A stretch of 26,886 nucleotides of DNA. Source: an uncultured Lachnospiraceae bacterium (GTDB lineage: Bacteria; Bacillota; Clostridia; Lachnospirales; Lachnospiraceae). Both the position numbers and the translations under genes were made by a program. The stretch is taken from the NCBI GenBank assembly GCA_910586275.1, contig CAJUIM010000042.1, positions 1 through 26,886 on the forward strand. Direction: 5' to 3'. The notes beneath the pieces were generated by a model that saw only the letters and a list, made by a program, of their open reading frames with translations, was not told the origin of the DNA and made no database searches. This document shows, one piece after another, positions 8,495 through 15,821 of this stretch (its first letter is position 1; each line of letters starts with the position of its first letter).

Positions 8495-8559
8495 CACATC
8501 CTAGGCAAGAAACCCTCTCTGCTTCCCGTATTTTTCATTTTTCTGGCACGCTTTCCCAA

Positions 8560-9516
8560 TTATCCCTTAATTCCGCCCTGATAGGTGATTCCTTCCACAA
8601 GATAATCTTCCCCATAAAGGAAAACCAACAGAGTAGGCACCATATATATGGTCGCCACGGCAAAGGCAAGTCCGATTTCTCCATTCTTAATCTTCGAAAG
8701 AAATACCGAAAGAGGATGCATAGAATCATCCGACAGCAAAATCAGCGGCTGTTCCACCATATTCCAATAGTCAATGAAAATCAGAATCGCCACGGAACAC
8801 ATACAGCCTTTGCAGAGAGGCATGCAGATATGGCGGAAAATCTGCCATTCCCCGGCACCGTCTATCTGAGCCGCTTCCATCACCGAAACCGGAATCCTGC
8901 GCATATATTTTGTCAGCAAATATACGGCAAAGGGGGAAAATATTCCCGGCAGCCAGATTGCCCATCGCGTATCCAATATATGCAGCCAGCTTGATACAAG
9001 ATAATTAGGCACCAATGTTACCTGATAAGGCATCAGCATCAATATGATGTAAGTAAAAAATATTATTTCTTTTATTCTGCCCCGGTATCTGGTAAAACCA
9101 TACGAAGCCAACAGCGCCACCAAAAGCTGGAAACCTACAATCGGCACTACCAAAATGACAGAATTCCAAAACTTAAATAAATAATCCGGGCTTTTCAGCA
9201 AGACTGTAATATACTGGCTGAAAGAAACCATGTCAGGTATAAATTTCAGGTTTACCTTTTCGGAAATGAAAGTCTTCCCGCCGGAATCGCTGGTGGCGAA
9301 TACCTGTCCGTAATTGGAAGATATTTCCGAAGCCGCCATAAATGAATTGGTAACCGTAAGCACGATCGGCATTAAAAACAGCACCGCGCAGAATGCCGCC
9401 AGCAATGTGGCAATCCACCGCCGCACCTTTGCTATGCGCTTCTTCCTTTCTATCATTTTTTTATATGCGCCTTCGCTCATTTCCATGCCTGATTTCTTAT
9501 TCCCGCTGCCTATCAT
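8560..9516 (-). CDS. Carbohydrate ABC transporter permease, MalG-like
   Basis: This is the second inner-membrane permease of a CUT1-type sugar importer. It has about six hydrophobic segments, beginning with WIATLLAAFCAVLFLMPIVLTVTNSF. A canonical EAA loop, EAAQIDGAGEWQIFRHICMPL (about residues 211-231), contacts the ATPase in this family. The C-terminus EGITYQGGIKG is typical of MalG relatives. The length of 318 aa is slightly long because of a basic N-terminal tail (about residues 1-35). Its ATG overlaps the stop of the MalF-like gene by 4 nt (ATGA), which implies translational coupling; an AAAGGA lies 9 nt upstream. The intact EAA loop implies that a nucleotide-binding subunit exists, but none is encoded in this window. 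Confidence 0.94.
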   Translation of the reverse strand: MIGSGNKKSGMEMSEGAYKKMIERKKRIAKVRRWIATLLAAFCAVLFLMPIVLTVTNSFMAASEISSNYGQVFATSDSGGKTFISEKVNLKFIPDMVSFSQYITVLLKSPDYLFKFWNSVILVVPIVGFQLLVALLASYGFTRYRGRIKEIIFFTYIILMLMPYQVTLVPNYLVSSWLHILDTRWAIWLPGIFSPFAVYLLTKYMRRIPVSVMEAAQIDGAGEWQIFRHICMPLCKGCMCSVAILIFIDYWNMVEQPLILLSDDSMHPLSVFLSKIKNGEIGLAFAVATIYMVPTLLVFLYGEDYLVEGITYQGGIKG

Positions 9517-10571
9517 CCTTCCACGTCCTTTCCGAAATGATTTTCCGTCAGGAATAAAATCCCAATGATGACAATCATCACAAGAGACATCAGTATTGCC
9601 GCCGCAGACAGTTTCTGATAATCCAGATTGCCGAATGTATTGTTCATAAAGTGCTGCATCATATAAACCGTATTGTAGGGATAATCATCGGTCAGCAGAT
9701 AGATTTCCCGGAATACCTTAAAGGAATTAATCAATGACATAATTGTCACAAACAATACGGTAGAAGACAGATACCGGATTTTAATATGGACAAATATCTG
9801 CCATGGCTTTGCACTCTCCAGTATGGCCACTTCCAAAATATCTTTCGGTATGCTGCCCAATGCGGACATGAACAGAATCATATTGTACCCTAAGTTCTTC
9901 CATAAAAACAATACAATAATCACTACTTGTGCATGCTCCGATTTCAGCCAGTCCGTCTTTCCCGCCCCAAACAGAGCCGTGATATCATTCACCATGCCGT
10001 TATAATGGAACAATACCTGCCAAATCAGCACAATGGACGCAATCGGCACCATCATAGGCGTCAGGAAAAAAGTACGGAACTGACTTTTAAAGGGTATCTT
10101 ACTGTCCAGCAGCATGGCCAGCCCCAATGACAGCACAACGGCAAGAGGCACCGCTATTACCGAAAACTTCATGGTATTGTATGCCGCCTGCCGGAATGCC
10201 GCATTGTTGAACACATTTATAAAATTATCCAGAAACACAAAATGATGCTGTATGGGATTATTGACTACCGCGTAATAAAGAACAACAATGAAAGGAACCA
10301 CAAAGAACAGCATCACCCCGAATACACTCGGGGTAAGAAATGCTGCCGAAATTCTCCTGCTCTTTGCGTTCTTTTTCTCTATGCTGCCCTTGCCTGCTTT
10401 CCCGCCTTTCCTATGTACGGACAGAATCTTCTTGGATTCCTCCCCCTGCCGGGAAAGCTTTGGCGGACGGCTTTTTTTATTGCCGGTTCCTTTTGCTTCT
10501 TTTCTTATTTCTCTCACCTTTTTCCAAATTTGCCAGACGGCACGCCGGAACGGCCATTCCCGCCGTTCCAT
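9513..10571 (-). CDS. Sugar ABC transporter permease, MalF-like
   Basis: This is the partner permease of the sugar importer. After a Lys/Arg-rich N-terminal extension of about 70 residues, the first TM runs from about residue 79 to 102 (AFLTPSVFGVMLFFVVPF), followed by the usual MalF-type segments. The EAA loop near residue 245 reads EVAILESAKPWQIFVHIKIRYL. It keeps the leading Glu and the WQIF block, but the usual Gly is Ser and the terminal Leu-Pro is Arg-Tyr. The ATG at 10571 sits 14 nt after the upstream lipoprotein stop with a modest AAGG site. No internal Met offers a shorter start before TM1, so the basic extension seems real. Common MalF-like permeases are about 290-310 aa. Confidence 0.92.
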   Translation of the reverse strand: MERREWPFRRAVWQIWKKVREIRKEAKGTGNKKSRPPKLSRQGEESKKILSVHRKGGKAGKGSIEKKNAKSRRISAAFLTPSVFGVMLFFVVPFIVVLYYAVVNNPIQHHFVFLDNFINVFNNAAFRQAAYNTMKFSVIAVPLAVVLSLGLAMLLDSKIPFKSQFRTFFLTPMMVPIASIVLIWQVLFHYNGMVNDITALFGAGKTDWLKSEHAQVVIIVLFLWKNLGYNMILFMSALGSIPKDILEVAILESAKPWQIFVHIKIRYLSSTVLFVTIMSLINSFKVFREIYLLTDDYPYNTVYMMQHFMNNTFGNLDYQKLSAAAILMSLVMIVIIGILFLTENHFGKDVEG

Positions 10572-10585
10572 GAATGCCTTATGCT

Positions 10586-12829
10586 CTATTTCGTTTCATT
10601 CAGATAAGTCTGCACACGGTTCTGCACTAAGGAAGCCACATCCTCCACACTCTTCTGGCCGTCAAAATATGCCTGTGCCTCTTCGTTAATGATAGCGAAC
10701 ATCTGTTGATCCATGCCGATATCCGGCTGCGCCGTATCAATCATCTCACGCACCCTATCCACCTGTTCCTGCGTGGCTGCATATACTTCCACGGTAAAGT
10801 CATTCGTTGACCATGTGGATTTCGAAGTGATCTGCTTATTTCCGTCCGCATCCACATAATACTCGTCTTCCGTTTCTTTTTCCAGCATCTTATCCAATGC
10901 AGATTTCAGGATAGGGAAGCCGCCGTTGGCAGTCCCCAGTTTTTCCTGACGTTCTTCCGTTAAGTTAAATCGGATGAATTCCCACACACCCTCTTTGTTC
11001 TCTGAAGATGCGTGCATAGCTACTGTGGTGCTGTTGGGGACAAGCATCAGCCCGCTTCCTCCGAAAGTAGGATATCCAATGATATTCACCGGTTCCCCGA
11101 ACTCATATTCAAACATTTGATACTGCGAAACTGCCGTCACTGTTTCCATCAACAGCAGCAGCTTACCGCTGCGCAATTTCTCTATCTGCGACGGAGCATT
11201 AGGGTCATACTCTGCATCGGCCGGAAAACGGCTGGCAAATTCCAGAATCTTTCGGAACTCCTCTCCGGAAAAATCACAGGTTCCGTTCTCCGCATCCACA
11301 AATAATCCCTGATTTCCCGCACACATCATATAGAGCATGCTGCTTTTCGTCATATATTGAAGCACTTCCGTATCCGCCCCTTTGGAATCTGCCAATGCCA
11401 TCAGTTCATCCATAGTCCAGGTTTTTCCGTTTCCCACATCGGACACCCGGCCTATGATGGCCTCTATTCCGTAACATGGCATGATAGCATACAGCTTTCC
11501 GTCCCGCTCATAGGCACGCAGGGCATTTTCCACATAATCTACCTTTTTAATGGTATCATCCGCCTCTAAATAGGGCATGATGTCTTCCACAACGCCTGCC
11601 GCAATCAGCTGCTCCAAGGACAGCGGGCAATAAGTCAAGTCTATGATGTCCGGCGGCTGTTCTCCTGTCAGGTCCGTATTCATCATTGTGATCTTTTCTT
11701 CTGCCTCTGTATTTTCATCCCCGTATTCCCGCACCTCTATCCGGTACTTGTCACTTCGCTTATTAAAAGCCACAATATCCTTTTCCACATAATAAGGGAC
11801 ATACCAAGAAGAATATACAAGGATTTCCTTTTCCGGCACTTCGGAACGGCTCTTTTTCGTCAGTATGCTCAGTTCCGTTTCTCCTCCCGAACTGTAATCC
11901 ACGGTAACTGCCGCAATCCGCCCGTCCTGCAGAATCTCAAAATCCTGCAGATAATTGCTGTTTATATCACTGTCCATCCAGTTCAGCAGCGACGTAGGCT
12001 TTTCGTCCGAAAGATTGCAGGCATACAGCACCGAATTCTGCGTATAAAGCAAATCCGTATCCTTGCCCCCCTGATAAGTGCCGTAGTCAAACACAATGGA
12101 AGTGTTCAGGGGCTTCGTCCCTTTCTGGGAAAGATCCACTTCCTCCAGACTATATCCTGTATTCCCACGGTAGACCAAGGCCACACGCCCGTCCCTCAGC
12201 ATAAACATATTGGAAATATACTGCCCAACCGGAATTTCGCAATATAGGCTTCCGTCCTCCCGCAGCACATAAATATTCTCACCGGAATTGATATAGTAAT
12301 TTCCGTCCTGTCCCTGCAGCAGACCGGCTATGTAAAAAGAAAACGCATCCTTTTTTGTAAATGCATTGCCGGTATCAATGGTTTCCAATTCCTTCCCGTC
12401 AGGGGAAACCTTCTTGATTGCCACTTGGCTGATCGTCCCTCCGGCTTCCGGGTCTCCTTCATAGCCTGTCAGGCCAAACAGCAGATTCCCCTCCGCATCC
12501 TTTCCTACCGATGTAATATGGACTCCGTTCTCTGTCTCCAGAGGAAATTCTTTTACCGTATCCTCTCCGATTTTTAAGGAAAAGAAAACTTCTTTCTCCT
12601 CTTTTATGCCGGTAAAGAATACTTCCTCATTCTCTCCCAATATGACCGTGCCGATATTTTCACAATATTGATTCAGCGAAATATATTCGGGCACATAAAC
12701 AAAATCTTCCTGCGGATTCTCCTGCGGGTCCGCCGTCTCCATCCCGGCATCCTTCCCGCATCCGCAGACAGTCAGCAGCAGCGCCGCCGCCAAAGCCCCC
12801 CATGCCTTCTGCTTTTTCCTATTTATCAT
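10586..12829 (-). CDS. Large lipoprotein: propeller-like half plus extracellular solute-binding half (paralogue 2)
   Basis: This is a second surface substrate-binding lipoprotein of the importer. I chose the ATG at 12829 (MINRKKQKAWGA) because GAGG lies 6 nt upstream and gives a compact signal peptide; the frame also opens at a TTG at 12856 with no clear site. The lipobox region ALLLTVCGCG makes Cys22 or Cys24 the lipidated residue. The N-terminal half carries propeller-like blocks (GNLLFGLTGYEGD, DGNYYINSGENIYVL, DGRVALVYRG, DGRIAAVTVDY). From about residue 333 (KEILVYSSWY, KDIVAFNKRSDKYRIEV, PPDIIDLTY, GVWEFIRFNL) it is a family-1-like binding domain. The C-terminus QKSVEDVASLVQNRVQTYLN matches the other two paralogues only in part. 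It starts 30 nt after the 918-aa gene and is followed closely by both permeases. Confidence 0.88.
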   Translation of the reverse strand: MINRKKQKAWGALAAALLLTVCGCGKDAGMETADPQENPQEDFVYVPEYISLNQYCENIGTVILGENEEVFFTGIKEEKEVFFSLKIGEDTVKEFPLETENGVHITSVGKDAEGNLLFGLTGYEGDPEAGGTISQVAIKKVSPDGKELETIDTGNAFTKKDAFSFYIAGLLQGQDGNYYINSGENIYVLREDGSLYCEIPVGQYISNMFMLRDGRVALVYRGNTGYSLEEVDLSQKGTKPLNTSIVFDYGTYQGGKDTDLLYTQNSVLYACNLSDEKPTSLLNWMDSDINSNYLQDFEILQDGRIAAVTVDYSSGGETELSILTKKSRSEVPEKEILVYSSWYVPYYVEKDIVAFNKRSDKYRIEVREYGDENTEAEEKITMMNTDLTGEQPPDIIDLTYCPLSLEQLIAAGVVEDIMPYLEADDTIKKVDYVENALRAYERDGKLYAIMPCYGIEAIIGRVSDVGNGKTWTMDELMALADSKGADTEVLQYMTKSSMLYMMCAGNQGLFVDAENGTCDFSGEEFRKILEFASRFPADAEYDPNAPSQIEKLRSGKLLLLMETVTAVSQYQMFEYEFGEPVNIIGYPTFGGSGLMLVPNSTTVAMHASSENKEGVWEFIRFNLTEERQEKLGTANGGFPILKSALDKMLEKETEDEYYVDADGNKQITSKSTWSTNDFTVEVYAATQEQVDRVREMIDTAQPDIGMDQQMFAIINEEAQAYFDGQKSVEDVASLVQNRVQTYLNETK

Positions 12830-12859
12830 ATTCTTCCTCTTCCTTCTTAACTGCAAAAC

Positions 12860-15616
12860 CTATCTGTTTTCATTGACATAAATCTGCACCCGGCTCTGAA
12901 TGATATCCGCCACTTCCTTTGCCGATTTCTGCCCCTCAAAGAATGCCCCTGTCTCTTCCTCTATAATGGAGAACATCTGCATATCATACTGATATGCGTT
13001 ATCCGCACTCTCTATCAGATTTCTGACCGCCGCCACTTCTTCTTCCGTCGCCGCATAAATTTCAATCTGGAAATCGTCATATCCCCATGTTGTCTTCGGC
13101 TGCTTTACTTTCTCGCCGTCCGCGCCCTCGTAATACTCTTCTTCCATATCCTCTGCGAACTGCTTTTCCAAAGCGGACTTCATAACCGGGAATCCGTAAC
13201 GGTGACCGGAATTGTTCTCCTGTGCTTCTTTTGTGATGCCGGTCCGTATAAACTGCCATACCCCGTCTTGATAAGGCGACTTGGAACTCATGCCCAGTAG
13301 CGAACCGTTGGAAATAATGCAGGAGCCGCTTTCTTTCGATGTAGGATAGCCCACAAATGCCACCGGCTCGCCATACATCCCTTTATACATCTGGTATTCC
13401 TGCATGGAAGAAACGGAAGCATCCATCATAATCAGTTTCCCTTCCCGTATTCTTGTAGGCGTGCTTGGACGTTCTGCCTCCCAGTTAACTTCCTTCGGGA
13501 AGGAATTCGCAAACTCCAATGCTTTGATAAAATCTTCACTGTTAAACTTGCATTCCCCCGTTTCCCAATTCACAAAAATATCCATGTTCATCCGCATAAT
13601 GCTCTGTAGGATAGAGTTTTTGCTGGCATACTGGTACAGTTCCGCCCCTTCAGGCAGCTTCTTCGAAAGTTCCATTACTTCATCCAAAGTAATGTTATGC
13701 CTGTCGCCCACATCCGATACTTTCCCTAAAACAGTAGAAATAAAGAAATCCGTGGGCAGGGCATACAGCTTACCGTTTATCTCGTACGCCCTCCGTATAT
13801 TCTCCAAGTAGTCTTCCCTGTTGATTTCCTCATCTTTATCCATAAAAGGATACAGATCCTCCACGATGCCCTTCGCCGCATAGCTTTGGATAACTCCCTG
13901 GGAAAGGTCTATGATATCCGGGCACTGTCCGCTGACAATATCCGAATTCATTCTCTGTATGGCATTGCTGTATGCGTCCTCTCCCCCAAAATCCGTATAA
14001 TATTCCTTTACCTCGATACGGTATTCCTGATTCGTCCTGTTAAACGCTAAAATCCGGTTTCTGACGTTATAATCTATGATCAGCGTTCCATAGGTAATAA
14101 TCTTCTTTTCCGGCACCTCGGAGCCTTTTTTCTTCGTCAGGTAAACCATTTCCGCCTGATTGGAATCGCTTTCCCCGTCCCAGCCGGATGTGACAGCCAA
14201 TATCCTTCCGTCTTCCAGCATAGTGAAGCCTTGGACGCGGCCTTCATCAATATCGGCATTTATCCAGTTCAGCACTTCCTGCGGCTTCTCATCGCCAAAA
14301 TTATAAGTATACAGATAACCGTTGACGCTGAACAATAAATCCGTGCCCACCCCCTGTGCAAAATTGAAGTTTCCGTTTCCCATGGAACTCAGTGCTTCTA
14401 CCTTATCCCCTATTTTCTTTCCTGCCACATCAATAGTATGTACTTCAAAGTTCTGACTCCAGTAGGTGATCAGCACCTCGCCGCTCTTTGTGGCAAACAG
14501 GGAATTAATCCAGTTATCTGCTTTCAGGTCAAACAGTTTCTTCCCTTCCTTATCCATAACTACGACGGATTGGTCATATCCCATATAAATATTGCCGTCC
14601 TTGTCCTCTGTCAGATACTGCACATAAAAATCGTTGGGATTCTCCAAAATCGAATCCAGATTGATTTTTTCCGTCACATTCCCGTCAAAACCGATTTTCC
14701 AAAGTTCCGTTTTCTGTCCGACAGGCACCCGGGAAATTCCGTCTCCTACCGTGGCTTCCGACGTTCCCGCCGCAAAGCTGTGCATTTCGCCGCCGTCGGC
14801 ACTGACTATGACTGTGGTGGAAGTACCTTCCGATACTATGGCCGTATCCGTGCTTCCGCCTATGCCCTCTGCGCTTTCTGCATCTTCATCCTCACTGTCC
14901 GCGCTTTCTCCCTCACTGCCCGTTCCGTCCGCTGCATTTTCTGCTTCCGTTCCCTCATTGTCCGCGTCCGCTGCATTCTGGCCCTCTGCCGATTTCGCTG
15001 CCGCAGAGGTTTCTGCACCGGTATTTCCGCTTTCCTCCTGTGCTTCCCCTTGGCTCCCTTCCGTACCTTCTGCCGGTGCCGTGCCTTCCGCTCCGGCTTC
15101 CGTATCTCCTTCTTCCTTCCCGGCTTCCCCATCCTGTCCGTCCGTGCCGTTTTCTGCCGTATCCTCATATAGATAAGTAGAAACTACCGCCAACAGGCTT
15201 CCGTCTTCTTTTATGGAAGACCGCATCATAGTTTCATCTTCGCCGATGTCCAGCAGTACCTTCTCCGGCGTTGTCTCTCCCACTTTCAGTTTCCCCAGAT
15301 AATTCTGATAGCTGCTTGACTCATCGTCCCATCTGCCCGAAACAAAATATATAGTGTCTCCAATCACAGTCATCTGATCCACATTGTCTTCTATAGGCAG
15401 TTTGACAAATTCCGGCACATAGACAAATTCCTTCTGCGCCGTGGTTGCCCCTTGGTTCTTCCCGCAGCCTGCCGCCATTGCTCCGGCCAGCAGCACAGCC
15501 GCCGCTCCGGCCAGCCTTTTCAGGCTGCGTTTCTTCCCTTTTCCTTCTTTTCCCATTCTCTTATTCAGATTCAACTTTTCCTGCCCCTTTCTCACAATCC
15601 ATATGCTCCCCGGCAT
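12860..15616 (-). CDS. Very large lipoprotein: propeller-like half with acidic insert plus extracellular solute-binding half (paralogue 3)
   Basis: This is the first gene of the transport cluster. A basic N-terminus and hydrophobic stretch (AGAAAVLLAGAMAAGC) give a lipobox at Cys51 of the longest form. The start is uncertain: ATG 15616 has AAGGCGG 5 nt upstream; TTG 15574 follows GGGGCAGGA; ATG 15556 gives the most ordinary signal peptide. Propeller-like blocks (EDGSLLAVVST, KDGNIYMGYDQ, SGEVLITYW, EDGRILAVTSGW) fill the N-terminal half. They are interrupted at about residues 149-275 by a Glu/Asp/Gly/Ala/Ser-rich low-complexity insert absent from the paralogues. The solute-binding domain runs from about residue 502 (IITYGTLI, RILAFNRTNQEYRIEV, PDIIDLSQG, GVWQFIRTGI). 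At 918 aa it is about twice the usual size for such proteins. The last 24 residues equal those of the 747-aa paralogue. Confidence 0.86.
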   Translation of the reverse strand: MPGSIWIVRKGQEKLNLNKRMGKEGKGKKRSLKRLAGAAAVLLAGAMAAGCGKNQGATTAQKEFVYVPEFVKLPIEDNVDQMTVIGDTIYFVSGRWDDESSSYQNYLGKLKVGETTPEKVLLDIGEDETMMRSSIKEDGSLLAVVSTYLYEDTAENGTDGQDGEAGKEEGDTEAGAEGTAPAEGTEGSQGEAQEESGNTGAETSAAAKSAEGQNAADADNEGTEAENAADGTGSEGESADSEDEDAESAEGIGGSTDTAIVSEGTSTTVIVSADGGEMHSFAAGTSEATVGDGISRVPVGQKTELWKIGFDGNVTEKINLDSILENPNDFYVQYLTEDKDGNIYMGYDQSVVVMDKEGKKLFDLKADNWINSLFATKSGEVLITYWSQNFEVHTIDVAGKKIGDKVEALSSMGNGNFNFAQGVGTDLLFSVNGYLYTYNFGDEKPQEVLNWINADIDEGRVQGFTMLEDGRILAVTSGWDGESDSNQAEMVYLTKKKGSEVPEKKIITYGTLIIDYNVRNRILAFNRTNQEYRIEVKEYYTDFGGEDAYSNAIQRMNSDIVSGQCPDIIDLSQGVIQSYAAKGIVEDLYPFMDKDEEINREDYLENIRRAYEINGKLYALPTDFFISTVLGKVSDVGDRHNITLDEVMELSKKLPEGAELYQYASKNSILQSIMRMNMDIFVNWETGECKFNSEDFIKALEFANSFPKEVNWEAERPSTPTRIREGKLIMMDASVSSMQEYQMYKGMYGEPVAFVGYPTSKESGSCIISNGSLLGMSSKSPYQDGVWQFIRTGITKEAQENNSGHRYGFPVMKSALEKQFAEDMEEEYYEGADGEKVKQPKTTWGYDDFQIEIYAATEEEVAAVRNLIESADNAYQYDMQMFSIIEEETGAFFEGQKSAKEVADIIQSRVQIYVNENR
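14790..15172 (-). repeat. Acidic low-complexity coding insert
   Basis: This in-frame stretch encodes about 127 residues made almost entirely of E, D, G, A, S, T, Q and N. It has loosely repeated EGT, AEG and SEGE motifs but no exact period. It splits the propeller-like half of the 918-aa lipoprotein. The aligned 747- and 756-aa paralogues have only a short turn here. Confidence 0.75.
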
Positions 15617-15745
15617 AAAAACCGCCTTGCCGTCTGCCGTCCCCTTTTACTCCTTATATGTGCCTTCCAAACAGATAGACGCAGAAGCTGCAGGACAATG
15701 CTTCCAAAAATATATATTTGAAAATATATTCACACGTCTTTGCAT
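15617..15745 (-). promoter_or_regulatory. Probable promoter/leader region of the transport operon
   Basis: About 130 nt lie between the GH13 terminator and the first lipoprotein start. The upstream part is AT-rich (runs of TATATATTT-type sequence around 15707-15732), as expected near a promoter. A TATAAG on the minus strand near 15655 is -10-like, but I found no good -35 box at the right distance. No LacI-type palindrome is visible here. Confidence 0.35.
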
Positions 15746-15780
15746 TAAAAAACACCATATATAGAATATCATATATGGTG
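15746..15780 (-). terminator. Rho-independent terminator after the GH13 gene
   Basis: On the minus strand, CACCATATAT pairs perfectly with ATATATGGTG (10 bp) around an 8-nt loop and is followed directly by six T residues. It begins 42 nt after the GH13 stop codon. It separates the enzyme gene from the lipoprotein/permease cluster, which therefore needs its own promoter. Confidence 0.9.
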
Positions 15781-15821
15781 CCTTTATACAATCTTGCATT
15801 TCTTAATAATTTCTGAACGCT

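Larger units (their letters stand above)
8338..8559 (-). other. 222-nt intergenic region with direct repeats and two hairpins inside the transport operon
   Basis: Between the MalG-like stop and the HlyD-like start lie two copies of a 31-bp identical direct repeat (8359-8389 and 8464-8494). Similarity continues for about 25 bp beyond each copy. One hairpin pairs GGGATACTTGC (8448-8458) with GCAAGTATCCC (8474-8484) around a 15-nt loop. A second pairs CTCTCCG (8408-8414) with CGGAGAG (8420-8426) around 5 nt. Neither is followed on the minus strand by a T-run, so these look like RNA processing or stability elements and not a terminator. No ORF is evident. Confidence 0.8.

Noticed and set aside
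14634..15176. 180-aa plus-strand ORF rich in Ser and Pro
   Set aside because: It is the antisense shadow of the acidic low-complexity insert in the 918-aa lipoprotein and resembles no protein.
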